64,000 bases of DNA from an uncultured Algibacter sp. (GTDB taxonomy: Bacteria; Bacteroidota; Bacteroidia; Flavobacteriales; Flavobacteriaceae), in the NCBI RefSeq assembly GCF_947490405.1, contig NZ_CANLGU010000009.1, forward strand, positions 1 to 64,000, read 5' to 3'. Positions within the stretch are counted from its first letter, which is position 1. The number at the start of each line of letters is the position of its first letter. The position numbers were made by a program, and so were the translations under genes. Below the pieces are notes generated by a model. It did not search any database, had not been told where the DNA came from, and saw only the letters and a program-made list of their open reading frames with translations. Positions 34,472 to 44,696 of the stretch are shown here, piece after piece.

Positions 34472-36781
34472 TTAATACATTAATGTTAATTTCAAATTTT
34501 CTTCTACACGTATTTTACCTGAATTCGTAATTGTATTGTCAGCATGCGAATTATTTTTAGCACCCCACAATAAAGCTACAAGCTTTACTGAATTATTTTT
34601 AAAGGTATTATCTGAAATATCTACATTTATAATACCTCTTGTATTTATTAAAATACCGTTTTTTTCTTTGCCTCCACAATTGCTGAAAACACTATTAGAT
34701 AGAATTAGATTTCCACCAATAGTAGACTCATCATAACCACCTCTGTAATAATCAATAACATTTTGTTTTACATTATTAAACTGGCAATTATCAACGGTTA
34801 AATATTCTGTATTATAATCACCTCTATCATTAGTTTCTTCAGATAATTCTAAACCATTTTCACAGTTTGAAATAGACGTATTTTTAAAAGTTATTCTTTC
34901 AGCAAATGACTGCTTATAAACTTTTAATACGTAGTTAAAATCACTTATATCACAATTTGTAACCGATAACCCAAAGTGTGTATACATATCATCTTTTAAT
35001 GAAGCAAATGCATGTTGTGTTCCCGTGCCTTTTAAAATTACAGCATCTAAACTCAAAAACCCTTTTGGATGCAATTGAAATAAAGGTGTATTGGGTTCAC
35101 CTGAATAATACAAAACAGTTTTTGATGCATCTAAAGCTTTAATGCTTAAATGCTTTTTAATATTAATGGACTGTTTTATCAAGTGCTTTCCAGTTTTTAA
35201 AACAATTATATCTCCATTTTCTGCTTCATCTATTTTAGATTGAAGATTATCACTAGCAGCAACTTCAATAGTTTTAGGTGCTTTAGCTTCAACTGTATCG
35301 GAAAACCAACTTGGTCCGTATTGAGATTTATCTAAAATTGAAGGATTATTAGCATCGGTGTTTACGACTGCTCCTATACTATTATTTGAGCTTCTTGAAT
35401 TACCAAATAGATCTTTAGAAATTTTTTCAAACTCAAACCCTTTATAAGGTTGAACATTGATACTTAAAGCAGGCAAGGAGATATGTTCTGATACTTTTTT
35501 TAACTCAAAATCTAGTTGCTCTATCCCTTCAAACGTCTTAAATGCAACGTCTTGATTATTAATTATGTTATTCTTGAATGCAACCCCATCAGCTTTATCA
35601 TGTTCTACAACGGGAGATTTATCTCCTGTTTCATTGTAAAGCACATTGTTTGCTATTATAGATCGAACGGGTCTTGCTGAACGAATTTCGGAAGCTGGCA
35701 ATACATCCTTTTGAGCCAGATTTTGTCCAACTCCAAATTGCCAAGGTGAATTACAATTAATATAAGTATTATAAGCAACCACTAAATCTGTTACTTGATT
35801 ATACCTGTTTAGAGGTGATTTTGGGATGCCATTCATGACAGCCAAAGGACTTCTAAAACTCTTACCTTTTAAATTATAAAAATAGTTATTAGTTACCCAA
35901 TGCCCCGTATTAATAATTCTGATGCCTCCAATATTTTCATTTACGCCATCACCAATAAAATAGTTACCATCAATGGTACAGTAATTCCCATGTCTAGTAA
36001 CCAAAGAGCCTTCACTTTTATAAAATACATTGTTTCTAAATTCGTTAAAATTGGTCTTACTAGATATAATTTCTACTTCACCGTTACACTCCTCAAATAA
36101 ATTATTAGCAACCATAGTATAACTTGGAGACATAGATGAGTAACTATCGCCTATTTGAATAGTTTCACCACTTGCACCACCTTTTGGTGGCCTAGGTCCA
36201 AAATGGTTGTTAACAATTTGGTGGTAGTTATTAATGTGTTCATTTCCTTTTAAATCAACACGAATAGTTGGTCCGCGATTAGTTTTCCCAGCGATATAGC
36301 AGTTACTTAAGGTGTTGTGTCTTCCCCAAAATTGCACCCATCTATCTGCATCATCGCGTGTCATTTTATTAAAATCTTCAATAACGCTATTAGTTAAAGT
36401 ACAATGATTAGCTATTGTTTCTTTATCTGTTCTAAATACCACAACTGCCTCATCCGGAGAATAACCATTTCTAAAATGAAGTCCATCTACTACTAAATAT
36501 TTACCTCCAAATTTTAAGCTAGACACACCTTCAATAAAAACTTCACCAGCTGTTTCAGCTTTAATGGTAATAGGTTTACTCTCGCTACCTTCTGCTTCAA
36601 ACTTTATTTCAACATCTTTCCATGTACCATTTGCCAGAACAATTACATCTCCTGGTTTAACTTTATTAATAGACTCTTCTAATTCAGAAACAGTAGTAAC
36701 CAAAACACCTAAATCAGTAGAAACCCTATTACATGAAAAACTCAAAAAACTTAGAAAAGCGATAAACAAAAACCTTCTCAT
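34472..36781 (-). CDS. PL6 alginate lyase, two-domain lipoprotein
   Basis: About 769 residues from ATG 36781 (the TTG at 36859 is rejected because the ATG gives a clean lipobox, LSFSC, Cys17). Two beta-helix parts: the N-terminal PL6 catalytic domain (about 22-420) with Lys242 (SSKTN) and Arg263 (VTRHG), and a second parallel beta-helix (about 480-765) as in long PL6 enzymes. Cuts alginate, probably at the cell surface or in the periplasm. It follows a terminator-like hairpin placed after the upstream gene. Confidence 0.93.
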   Translation of the reverse strand: MRRFLFIAFLSFLSFSCNRVSTDLGVLVTTVSELEESINKVKPGDVIVLANGTWKDVEIKFEAEGSESKPITIKAETAGEVFIEGVSSLKFGGKYLVVDGLHFRNGYSPDEAVVVFRTDKETIANHCTLTNSVIEDFNKMTRDDADRWVQFWGRHNTLSNCYIAGKTNRGPTIRVDLKGNEHINNYHQIVNNHFGPRPPKGGASGETIQIGDSYSSMSPSYTMVANNLFEECNGEVEIISSKTNFNEFRNNVFYKSEGSLVTRHGNYCTIDGNYFIGDGVNENIGGIRIINTGHWVTNNYFYNLKGKSFRSPLAVMNGIPKSPLNRYNQVTDLVVAYNTYINCNSPWQFGVGQNLAQKDVLPASEIRSARPVRSIIANNVLYNETGDKSPVVEHDKADGVAFKNNIINNQDVAFKTFEGIEQLDFELKKVSEHISLPALSINVQPYKGFEFEKISKDLFGNSRSSNNSIGAVVNTDANNPSILDKSQYGPSWFSDTVEAKAPKTIEVAASDNLQSKIDEAENGDIIVLKTGKHLIKQSINIKKHLSIKALDASKTVLYYSGEPNTPLFQLHPKGFLSLDAVILKGTGTQHAFASLKDDMYTHFGLSVTNCDISDFNYVLKVYKQSFAERITFKNTSISNCENGLELSEETNDRGDYNTEYLTVDNCQFNNVKQNVIDYYRGGYDESTIGGNLILSNSVFSNCGGKEKNGILINTRGIINVDISDNTFKNNSVKLVALLWGAKNNSHADNTITNSGKIRVEENLKLTLMY

Positions 36782-36807
36782 AAATGATGATATTAAAAAT
36801 GTAAGAT

Positions 36808-36842
36808 AAAAAAAAGTCTTTATTTTAAGGAATAAAGACTTT
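36808..36842 (-). terminator. Terminator-like hairpin between the 38230 gene and the PL6 gene
   Basis: 12-bp perfect stem AAAGTCTTTATT/AATAAAGACTTT with a 6-nt loop (36813-36842); on the - strand it is followed by a run of eight T (36815-36808). It would end or reduce transcription 27 bp before the PL6 start. Confidence 0.75.
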
Positions 36843-36865
36843 CCAACTCTAAAAATCAAACTAAA

Positions 36866-38230
36866 TTACTCAACTATTATTTTCTTATTAACAGCACCTT
36901 CAAGAGTATCAATCTTTAACAAATACAACCCTGAATTTAAGCTAGAAATATTTAATGCGTTATTCTCTAATCCGTTTTGAGAAAAAACTTGTTTTCCTAA
37001 CAAATCATAAATTTTGATAGAAGACACCTCAATAGTATTTGAATCTATATACAATAGATCTTTTGCTGGGTTAGGATAAATATTGAAGTTTGACACTAAA
37101 TTACCTTCTACAGAAAGCGTCTGAAAACTCACATTAATTTCGCCATATGTTAACCCCCCAAAATCGCTTAAATTCATACTTGTTAATTCTGTACTAGGCA
37201 CATTTCTAGTTCCTGTACTACTAAACCTCCAATCAGGATATGATACAGAATTTACACGTCCAGCCATCCAATCGTCATTATTAACAGCATCTACAGTACA
37301 AGCAAAACCAGTAGAAGTACCTTGTCTTGCTACATAATTAGGATACTGATTAAGTGTAACTATTGTAGGAGATAGGGAACTATCAAAACGAAGTAAAGGG
37401 TCTGTAGAAAGAAGTTGTTCAACAAAAATTATTTTACCATAACCAAATTCACCTACTTCTCCATTACCAGTAGTAATGTCATCATCATCTAATATACTGA
37501 CAGAATCGTATATCGTCCAAGTTAAGGCAGCTCCATCAAGAACCCCATCTTCATTAGTATCTACAATCTCATCCTTTGGATCTGTAGCAGATTGCACTAT
37601 CATATATGTAGCACTTTGATCATTAAAAGTTCCATCATATCCGATATCTGGGGTAATTGATGAAATATTGTAGTTATTTAAAGTTTCGTTATTTCCATCT
37701 GAAGGACTTTCATCTGTCCAATCTATGGTATCAGCAACTAATTGTATAGTTACTACATTAGCATCTGAAGTAGCTAAATCAGTAGCAAAAGGATTAATAA
37801 ATTTTGTACCACTTATATCTGCACCAAGTAAATCAACTGCACCAGTTCCTGTATTCATAGTAATATCAGCAACAATAGCTAAAATCCCATTACTACCAAA
37901 TTGCAAGCCGCTTAAGTTTATAGATTCTCTAACTTTACCAATGTTTGATGAAACATCACTATCATCACCATCTCCATCTACTACAATAAAATATACATTA
38001 GCTGGAATAGTGGCATTTGCTGGCCCTCTAAATTCAAAGTATTCAATACCTGCATCTGTATCCGTTTGATAAGGCTCCATGGAGGAATTATCAGAATCAT
38101 TAAAAAAGGCAGTACTACTATTAGGAGGGCTTGGAACTATTTCACTAATAAAATAGGAGGTATGATCATAAGTTTGGGAGTACCCCAAAGTATATACACA
38201 TAGTAATAATAAAAGTAGTTTTGTTTTCAT
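36866..38230 (-). CDS. Type IX-secreted protein of unknown function in the alginate locus
   Basis: 454 residues. Signal peptide ends near GYSQ (about 19). The N-terminal domain begins YFISEIVPSP with an EYFEFRGP segment and Asp-rich loops, faintly like a lamin-tail domain; the middle is acidic and beta-rich with possible calcium-binding loops (VDGDGDDSD, DTNEDGVLDG). C-terminal sorting domain from about 375 (IYPNPAKDLLYI). No lyase motif. It is directly behind the operator with the most copies in the locus, so it is probably strongly regulated by alginate. Confidence 0.75.
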   Translation of the reverse strand: MKTKLLLLLLCVYTLGYSQTYDHTSYFISEIVPSPPNSSTAFFNDSDNSSMEPYQTDTDAGIEYFEFRGPANATIPANVYFIVVDGDGDDSDVSSNIGKVRESINLSGLQFGSNGILAIVADITMNTGTGAVDLLGADISGTKFINPFATDLATSDANVVTIQLVADTIDWTDESPSDGNNETLNNYNISSITPDIGYDGTFNDQSATYMIVQSATDPKDEIVDTNEDGVLDGAALTWTIYDSVSILDDDDITTGNGEVGEFGYGKIIFVEQLLSTDPLLRFDSSLSPTIVTLNQYPNYVARQGTSTGFACTVDAVNNDDWMAGRVNSVSYPDWRFSSTGTRNVPSTELTSMNLSDFGGLTYGEINVSFQTLSVEGNLVSNFNIYPNPAKDLLYIDSNTIEVSSIKIYDLLGKQVFSQNGLENNALNISSLNSGLYLLKIDTLEGAVNKKIIVE

Positions 38231-38274
38231 AATATCTAGTTTAGAAAAGTTAAAAATCAGTCTACCATACTTTT

Positions 38275-38338
38275 TGGAAAACCAAATTGGTTAACCAGAT
38301 TGGTTTTCCAAATATATTGCTTTTTTTTTAGGAAACAA
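38275..38338 (-). promoter_or_regulatory. Promoter of the 38230 gene with three phased operators
   Basis: - strand TTG (38338-38336), 19 bp, TATATTTG (38316-38309). Palindromes TGGAAAACCA (38310-38301), TGGTTAACCA (38297-38288) and TGGTTTTCCA (38284-38275) follow at exact 13-bp steps, the first over the -7 element. The rest of the 38339-38530 stretch shows no gene or recognisable element. Confidence 0.82.
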
Positions 38339-38531
38339 ATTTTTTAACACAAATACAAAGGGATTAATTGACAACTATGTTAGAAAAATTAGTTTACAAC
38401 AAAACATTAACTTCTTTAAAGGTATGATTCAAAAAAAAAATCAGGAGATAGATAAATTAAAATAAACACAAAACAATAGTGCAAATTAATTTAATACTAA
38501 AGAGCTTTTAATCTATGTTATAGGGAGAAAT

Positions 38532-38565
38532 AAAAAACTCTGTATACAAATATATTGATACAGAG
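38532..38565 (-). terminator. rho-independent terminator after tRNA-Arg
   Basis: Perfect 8-bp stem CTCTGTAT/ATACAGAG (38538-38565, 12-nt loop); on the - strand six T follow (38537-38532). It closes the dcw/yqeY/tRNA side before the alginate locus. Confidence 0.75.
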
Positions 38566-38583
38566 ATGTTTTCTATTTATTCG

Positions 38584-38657
38584 TGACCCCGACAGGATTC
38601 AAACCTGTAACCCTCAGAGCCGAAATCTGATGCGCTATTCAGTTGCGCCACGGGGCC
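38584..38657 (-). tRNA. tRNA-Arg (anticodon UCG)
   Basis: 74 nt on the - strand. Acceptor stem GGCCCCG/CGGGGTC with discriminator A, D-arm GCGC-AACTGAATA-GCGC, anticodon stem TCAGA/TCTGA around loop TTTCGGC (anticodon TCG), and T-arm ACAGG-TTTGAAT-CCTGT. No CCA encoded. Reads CGA codons and by wobble others of the CGN box. Confidence 0.95.
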
Positions 38658-38685
38658 GTTTTCTGCGTAAAGCAGATATATTATT

Positions 38686-39135
38686 TTATGATAACTTTGC
38701 TTTTACAATATTAGAAATAGTTTTTCCATCGGCTTGTCCAGCTAGTTCTTTACTTACCATACCCATAACTTTTCCCATATCTTTCATACCTTCTGCTCCT
38801 GTTTGCTCTATTACGGCTACAACAACTTTCTCAATCTCTTCTTCACTTAATGCTTCTGGTAAAAATTGACTAATAACTTCTGCTTCGTCAATTTCTGGTA
38901 AGGCTAAATCTTTTCTATCTTGATTTAAATAGATTGCAGCACTATCCTTTCTTTGTTTTACTAATTTTTGAAGTATTTTGAGTTCTTGCTCTTCTGTTAA
39001 ATCTTCTTTTGCTCCACTTTCAGTTTGCGCTAATAAAATGGCTGATTTCACAGCTCTCAATGCGGTTAAAGCGGTTTGATCTTTAGATTTCATAGCTTCT
39101 TTCAAAGCTATCATTATGTCTTGTTGTAAACTCAT
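38686..39135 (-). CDS. yqeY: GatB/YqeY domain protein
   Basis: 149 residues, full YqeY length. The protein is helical with the family motifs LRAVKSAI, KQRKDSAAIY, and EAEVISQFLPEALSEEEI. It shares the tail domain of the GatB subunit of the tRNA-dependent amidotransferase and may bind tRNA; its exact job is not established. It lies after ftsZ behind a terminator and next to tRNA-Arg, a common arrangement downstream of the flavobacterial dcw cluster. Confidence 0.93.
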   Translation of the reverse strand: MSLQQDIMIALKEAMKSKDQTALTALRAVKSAILLAQTESGAKEDLTEEQELKILQKLVKQRKDSAAIYLNQDRKDLALPEIDEAEVISQFLPEALSEEEIEKVVVAVIEQTGAEGMKDMGKVMGMVSKELAGQADGKTISNIVKAKLS

Positions 39136-39204
39136 AATTTCAAATATTTACTGAATGCGAATATAGAAAATAGATTTCTGCATTTACAGGAATAACAATA
39201 AAAA

Positions 39205-39236
39205 AACCCGAAAAAAGGAGGGAATCTTTTCGGGTT
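39205..39236 (-). terminator. rho-independent terminator after ftsZ
   Basis: Stem AACCCGAAAA/TTTTCGGGTT (39205-39214 with 39227-39236). On the - strand the stem is followed by a T-rich tract. It closes the dcw cluster. Confidence 0.85.
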
Positions 39237-39268
39237 TTTAAATAACACACTAAGTTTAATTCTAATAA

Positions 39269-41263
39269 TTAATCTACATTATCATGCAAAAACGAATTAT
39301 TATTTCTTAATTGTATATCATCATTATCATCTAATCCAATACTTGTTCTTGATAAATCATTACTTTCAGAAGAGTGCTTAGTTTCATCTAAATCAACTCC
39401 TTGGCGTTTATAAGCTGGCACCTTTTCTATATCATCAATTTTAGCATTATTGAATTTATAATTAAAGTCTTTCATCTTACGTCTGCGTTCTTCTGCTCGC
39501 TCTTTCAATAATTCTGAAATCGGGCTATTCATCGGATCAATTTCCTCAACTTCATCATCAATAACGAGTTCATTTAATACCTTCTTTTCAAAAACAACTT
39601 CTTCATCAACTTCTTCTAATACCTCTTTTGTTGTCTGTTGTGTTTGATTAATCGAAGATTCTACTTCAACATAATCATCTAAAGCATAACGTATATCTCC
39701 TTCTTCATTAGTTTCATTAACTGTAATCAATTCAACATAATCATTTACTTCAATATCATTCACATCATCAGTTGAATCATCAGTTAAGTCATAAGAAATA
39801 ATATCTTCCATAGGCTCTTCCATTTCCTCGTTTGAAGAAGATAGTGGTAAGTCAAAAGTCAATGTTATTTGTTGCTCTTCTTCAATATTATCTGATATCA
39901 CTTCAACATCCTGAACATCTTCAATATCTGTTGCCATTCTAGTAACTGGCTTAATAATGAAATCTTCATCCTCTTCGAGAGTATTAATGTTAGCACTTAC
40001 TTGATCATAAACCACATCCATATTCTTAATAATTTCCGAAGTAGGAATTAAGTCAATATTTTCAGGTACGTGCTGTATGTCTTCCTTTTTCACAAAAGAA
40101 ACTTCCTCTTCTTCTATCTCTAAAGTATGACGCACTAATGGTGTTTCTTTCTTTTCTTCAAGCTCAATAATTGGCTCAATGATTACTGGCTCTTTTTCTT
40201 TAGAATCTAGCTCCTGCTCTTCTCCTAAAGCATGAACTACCTTTTTGGTTTCAGTATTAGAAATTTCGTCTTGTTGCTCAATATCGAAACCAGTAGCTAT
40301 GATAGTAACAGCTATAGATTCCTCCAAAGCTTCATCTTCACCAACACCCATGATAATATTAGCCCCATGGCCTGCTTCATTTTGAATATGATCATTGATT
40401 TCTCCAATTTCATCAATTGTAATTTCTTGAGATCCAGAAACTATAAGTAATAATACGTTTTTAGCTCCTGTAATTTTATTATCGTTTAATAATGGAGAGT
40501 CAAGTGCCTTACGAATAGCATCTTGAGCACGATTTTGACCTGATGCTAATGCTGACCCCATAATAGCTGTACCACTATTACTTAAAACGGTTTTAGCATC
40601 ACGTAAATCGATGTTTTGAGTGTAGTGATGTGTAATAACTTCTGCTATTCCACGAGCAGCTGTGGACAACACTTCATCTGCTTTAGAAAACCCAGCTTTA
40701 AAACCAAGGTTTCCATATACTTCGCGAAGTTTATTATTGTTTATAACAATTAACGAATCAACCACATCTCTTAATTTCTCAATCCCTTTTTGAGATTGCT
40801 CGATACGCATTCTACCTTCAAATTGAAATGGCATAGTAACGATACCTACTGTTAGGATATCTAAGTCCTTTGCCATTTTAGCAATTATAGGAGCAGCACC
40901 AGTTCCTGTTCCCCCTCCCATTCCAGCAGTAATAAATACCATTTTAGTATTGGTATCTAGCATTTGAGAAATATCATCAAAACTTTCTACAGCAGATTGT
41001 TCGCCTATATCTGGATTTGCTCCAGCACCTAATCCTTCAGTTAAGTTAACGCCTAATTGGATTTTATTAGGAACACCACTGTTTTGTAGGGCTTGCGCAT
41101 CTGTATTACAAATGTAAAAATCTACGCCTTTGATACCTTGCTGAAACATGTGGTTAATGGCATTACTACCACCGCCACCTACACCAATGACTTTAATAAC
41201 ATTTGACTGATTTTTAGGTAAGTCAAATGAAATACTTGTTTCGAATTCTTTTTTGCTGCTCAT
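39269..41263 (-). CDS. ftsZ: Cell division GTPase FtsZ
   Basis: 664 residues from ATG 41263; an in-frame TTG at 41308 would add 15 residues but is not preferred. The N-terminal tubulin-like GTPase (about 5-310) shows [12 protein letters not shown], the GTP-binding loop [10 protein letters not shown] and the catalytic [14 protein letters not shown] region. The C-terminal half is an unusually long acidic, probably disordered linker, ending with a conserved [11 protein letters not shown] segment and tail. Polymerises into the Z-ring. Long tails are usual in Flavobacteriaceae. Follows ftsA in the same operon. Confidence 0.97.
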   Translation of the reverse strand: MSSKKEFETSISFDLPKNQSNVIKVIGVGGGGSNAINHMFQQGIKGVDFYICNTDAQALQNSGVPNKIQLGVNLTEGLGAGANPDIGEQSAVESFDDISQMLDTNTKMVFITAGMGGGTGTGAAPIIAKMAKDLDILTVGIVTMPFQFEGRMRIEQSQKGIEKLRDVVDSLIVINNNKLREVYGNLGFKAGFSKADEVLSTAARGIAEVITHHYTQNIDLRDAKTVLSNSGTAIMGSALASGQNRAQDAIRKALDSPLLNDNKITGAKNVLLLIVSGSQEITIDEIGEINDHIQNEAGHGANIIMGVGEDEALEESIAVTIIATGFDIEQQDEISNTETKKVVHALGEEQELDSKEKEPVIIEPIIELEEKKETPLVRHTLEIEEEEVSFVKKEDIQHVPENIDLIPTSEIIKNMDVVYDQVSANINTLEEDEDFIIKPVTRMATDIEDVQDVEVISDNIEEEQQITLTFDLPLSSSNEEMEEPMEDIISYDLTDDSTDDVNDIEVNDYVELITVNETNEEGDIRYALDDYVEVESSINQTQQTTKEVLEEVDEEVVFEKKVLNELVIDDEVEEIDPMNSPISELLKERAEERRRKMKDFNYKFNNAKIDDIEKVPAYKRQGVDLDETKHSSESNDLSRTSIGLDDNDDIQLRNNNSFLHDNVD

Positions 41264-41317
41264 AAAATTCTGTTTTTCTGGGGTTTTGTACTTAATATTT
41301 TGATTCAATGGATTTAA

Positions 41318-42631
41318 TTACTCAGCGTTATCTAAAAAATCTTTAACGCGCTCTGTTAACTTATCAAGAAATGAGCGTCTTTCCTTGATAGGCTTTTCTT
41401 TAATCTCTTCTTCAACTAGCGGTATTTCTTCTTCATTTACAACTTGCTCTTGTTGCTCAATCTTCTTTCTTTCTTGACGTTTTAAACCATCTAAAACCAA
41501 ACCAACTGCTGTGGCAAATAAAGGGCTTGTAATATCATCATCACTATCACCAGCAAGGTGTTCATTAGGATAACCAATTCTGGTATCCATTCCTGTAATA
41601 TATTCTACTAATTGTTTTAAATGTTTAAGCTGACTGCCACCACCTGTTAAAACAATACCTGCAATTAATTTTTTCTTTTGCTCTTCGTGCCCGTAATTTT
41701 TAATCTCGACATAAACCTGTTCTACAATTTCAACAACACGAGCATGTATAATTTTAGACAAGTTTTTTAATGTAATTTCTTTGGGCTCTCTACCTCTTAA
41801 ACCAGGAATGGAAACAATCTCGTTATCTTTATTTTCCCCTGGCCACGCAGAACCAAATTTTATTTTTAATAATTCTGCTTGTTTCTCAATAATTGAGCAT
41901 CCTTCTTTTATATCTTCAGTAATCACATTTCCTCCAAAAGGAATAACGGCTGTATGACGAATTATACCATCTCTAAAAATAGCTAAATCAGTCGTTCCAC
42001 CTCCTATATCAATCAAAGCAACACCTGCTTCTTTTTCTTCTTGACTTAATACAGCATTTGCTGATGCTAAAGGCTCTAGCGTAATCCCTTCAAGATTTAA
42101 TCCTGAACTTTGAACACAACGACCTATATTCCTGATAGAGGATACTTGACCAACTACGACATGAAAATTTGCTTCAAGGCGACCGCCATACATTCCTATA
42201 GGCTCTTTTATTTCAGCTTGACCATCAACTTTATACTCCTGGGGTAAGACATGAATAATTTCTTCACCTGGAAGCATAACCAACTTATGAACTTGATTGA
42301 TTAGCCTATCAATATCATCATCATCAATAACCGTTTCGGAATTTGAACGGGTTATGTAATCACTATGTTGTAAACTACGAATATGCTGTCCTGCTATACC
42401 AACAGTGACTTCATCAATTTTCATTTCCGCAGCGGCTTCAGCTTCTTGAACTGCTTGTTGAATAGACTGGATAGTTTGTGTAATGTTATTAACCACACCA
42501 CGATGCACACCTAAACTTTTAGATTTACCAATGCCTAAAATTTCAACCTTGCCGTATTCATTTTTACGACCAATCATAGCTACTATCTTGGTAGTTCCTA
42601 TGTCTAACCCTACTGATAAATTATGCTCCAT
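41318..42631 (-). CDS. ftsA: Cell division protein FtsA
   Basis: 437 residues, actin-like ATPase that tethers FtsZ to the membrane. Phosphate-1 motif GLDIGTTKIVAMIG, phosphate-2 LIDIGGGTTDLAIF and adenosine motif GIVLTGGGSQL are present, along with the 1C insert region. The C-terminus (KLTERVKDFLDN) can form the amphipathic membrane-targeting helix. Starts 3 bp after ftsQ and precedes ftsZ. Confidence 0.97.
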   Translation of the reverse strand: MEHNLSVGLDIGTTKIVAMIGRKNEYGKVEILGIGKSKSLGVHRGVVNNITQTIQSIQQAVQEAEAAAEMKIDEVTVGIAGQHIRSLQHSDYITRSNSETVIDDDDIDRLINQVHKLVMLPGEEIIHVLPQEYKVDGQAEIKEPIGMYGGRLEANFHVVVGQVSSIRNIGRCVQSSGLNLEGITLEPLASANAVLSQEEKEAGVALIDIGGGTTDLAIFRDGIIRHTAVIPFGGNVITEDIKEGCSIIEKQAELLKIKFGSAWPGENKDNEIVSIPGLRGREPKEITLKNLSKIIHARVVEIVEQVYVEIKNYGHEEQKKKLIAGIVLTGGGSQLKHLKQLVEYITGMDTRIGYPNEHLAGDSDDDITSPLFATAVGLVLDGLKRQERKKIEQQEQVVNEEEIPLVEEEIKEKPIKERRSFLDKLTERVKDFLDNAE

Positions 42632-42634
42632 AGC

Positions 42635-43354
42635 TTATATTTTGGTACATATTACTTGGTTCTCAAACTGTAAATTCACTTTACTATAATTATTAAGTGT
42701 CTTATCCTTTTGATTCTTTTTATAAAATGCTTTTAGATTATTTATTTTTTTATCCAAAAATTTATCATCTCCTAATTGCACTAAAAAACCACACTTTCTA
42801 AGTCTTAAATAAAGACTTTTATTAATATCTTGATGAATCTCAAAAACATGCTTTTCCAAAAAATCATCAGTTTTAATTTTACGTGCTATTTTATAGACGC
42901 TTTTTAAATTATTTTTTTCAACAAAACCAGTAACCAGTGGCACTCTAGCGGAATAACTTTTTGATAATGGCATGAATGAACCGTCATCATCAATGTAATA
43001 AGACGCATTTGTACTTACTCTTGCAATAGGCGTTTTCTGTTCAATATCAGCATTAAGTGTACCATTTACAGCAACATACACTTCTGCAGTTTTTATCATA
43101 GGATTAGATTTGAGGGCATTTTCTAATTCATTCAAATCTAAAGTTTCTTTAGGCACGTTTTTAAAGCCGTCATAATTTTGTATTAACAATTTACTAACAG
43201 TTTCATTGGTAATAAAAAGGTTGTTTTCCCCAATAAATTTCACTTGAGGTTGGGATAAATTTCTATTAGCATTTCTCTGAGACGAGAACGCAAATAAAAA
43301 CACCACCAATGCTAATAAAACAACTAATTTTATGTAACCCCAATTAACTCGCAA
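42635..43354 (-). CDS. ftsQ: Cell division protein FtsQ
   Basis: 239 residues starting with TTG at 43354 (overlapping the murC end by 11 bp); there is no better Met nearby. Short cytoplasmic tail, one transmembrane helix (about 9-26), then a periplasmic POTRA-like domain and beta domain. FtsQ connects early and late divisome proteins. Sequence is divergent as in most Bacteroidota; the assignment rests on topology, length and its place between murC and ftsA. Confidence 0.9.
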   Translation of the reverse strand: MRVNWGYIKLVVLLALVVFLFAFSSQRNANRNLSQPQVKFIGENNLFITNETVSKLLIQNYDGFKNVPKETLDLNELENALKSNPMIKTAEVYVAVNGTLNADIEQKTPIARVSTNASYYIDDDGSFMPLSKSYSARVPLVTGFVEKNNLKSVYKIARKIKTDDFLEKHVFEIHQDINKSLYLRLRKCGFLVQLGDDKFLDKKINNLKAFYKKNQKDKTLNNYSKVNLQFENQVICTKI

Positions 43355-44696
43355 TACTGAATTCTTTTTTTATATATTTCACTTCTTCCCCAATATCCCC
43401 AGCACCTATAGTTAATATGACTTTAGCACTGCTTTGACGGATTTTATTTATTATCTCGTTTTTTCTAACCAACTGCTTATTTTTATTATCTATTTTATTC
43501 ATTAACCATGATGATGTAACACCTTCAATTGGCAACTCTCTTGCTGGGTAAATATCCAACAACATCAACTCATCAAACTGAGATAAGCTTTCTGCAAAAG
43601 CATCAGCAAAATCTTTAGTTCGACTATACAAATGCGGTTGAAAAATAGCAAGCACATCTTTATCAGGATACATTTCTCGTACCGCCTGATATACAGCATT
43701 TATCTCTTCTGGATGATGCGCATAATCATCAATAAACACAAACTCTTCTGTTTTTATGTGATACGTAAATCGTCTTTTAACCCCCTTATAAGATGCTAAA
43801 GCTTTGGCGAGCTGTTGGTGCGGGCAACCATATTCCACAGCCATCGCCAAGGCTATTAATGCATTCGACAAATTGTGTCTACCAGGTAGGTTAAATTGTA
43901 TATTTTTAAGCACAGTTTTTGGCATTTTTACATCAAAAACATATGCTCCGTTTTCTATTTTTATATTTTGAATGGTATAATCTGAATCGTCTTCAATCCC
44001 ATAAGTAATTCCTTTTAAGGGTAATCCATTTTTAACAAATAGCTTCCCATTAGGTTTAATTCTTTTTGAAAACTCTTCAAATGTTTTTTTTAATTCTGAA
44101 GCATCTCCATAAATATCCAAATGATCTGCATCCATTGACGTAATACAAGCCAAATCTGGAGATAATGTCAAGAATGAACGGTCAAATTCATCAGCTTCAA
44201 CTACAGAAACCTCAGCGCCATTAAGAATTAAATTAGAATTATAATTTTCACTAATACCTCCTAAGAAAGCAGTTACAGGCTCATTACAAACCTTCATAAT
44301 ATGCCCTAAAATACTTGTTGTTGTCGTTTTTCCATGAGTTCCAGCTACAGCTAAACAAAATGTGTGTTCTGTTATTAAACCTAAAACCTCAGAACGTTTT
44401 AAAACACTAAAACCATTATCTTTAAAATAACTTAACTCGTTATGATTTTTTGGTATGGCAGGTGTGTAAATTACTAACGTGTCTTCAGGGTTCTTAAAAT
44501 CTAAATTTATATTTTGAATAGCATCGTTAAAATGAACTTCAACACCTAACTCTGTTAAGCTATCTGTAACTTCTGTTTGTGTCTTATCATAGCCAGCAAC
44601 ATGTTTTTTATTAGCATAAAAATAGCGTGCTAGAGCACTCATGCCTATACCACCAATACCAATAAAATAGATATTATTTACGTCTTCTAAATTCAT
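43344..44696 (-). CDS. murC: UDP-N-acetylmuramate--L-alanine ligase
   Basis: 450 residues. Adds L-Ala to UDP-MurNAc in the cytoplasm. N-terminal nucleotide-binding [14 protein letters not shown]-binding [11 protein letters not shown] (about 115-125), and [11 protein letters not shown] near residue 320. Its start overlaps the murG stop by four bases, and its end overlaps ftsQ. Confidence 0.97.
   Translation of the reverse strand: MNLEDVNNIYFIGIGGIGMSALARYFYANKKHVAGYDKTQTEVTDSLTELGVEVHFNDAIQNINLDFKNPEDTLVIYTPAIPKNHNELSYFKDNGFSVLKRSEVLGLITEHTFCLAVAGTHGKTTTTSILGHIMKVCNEPVTAFLGGISENYNSNLILNGAEVSVVEADEFDRSFLTLSPDLACITSMDADHLDIYGDASELKKTFEEFSKRIKPNGKLFVKNGLPLKGITYGIEDDSDYTIQNIKIENGAYVFDVKMPKTVLKNIQFNLPGRHNLSNALIALAMAVEYGCPHQQLAKALASYKGVKRRFTYHIKTEEFVFIDDYAHHPEEINAVYQAVREMYPDKDVLAIFQPHLYSRTKDFADAFAESLSQFDELMLLDIYPARELPIEGVTSSWLMNKIDNKNKQLVRKNEIINKIRQSSAKVILTIGAGDIGEEVKYIKKEFSIAS

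Noticed and set aside
41264-41308. TTG start giving FtsZ 15 extra residues
   Set aside because: The ATG at 41263 gives the usual short N-terminus before the GTPase domain.
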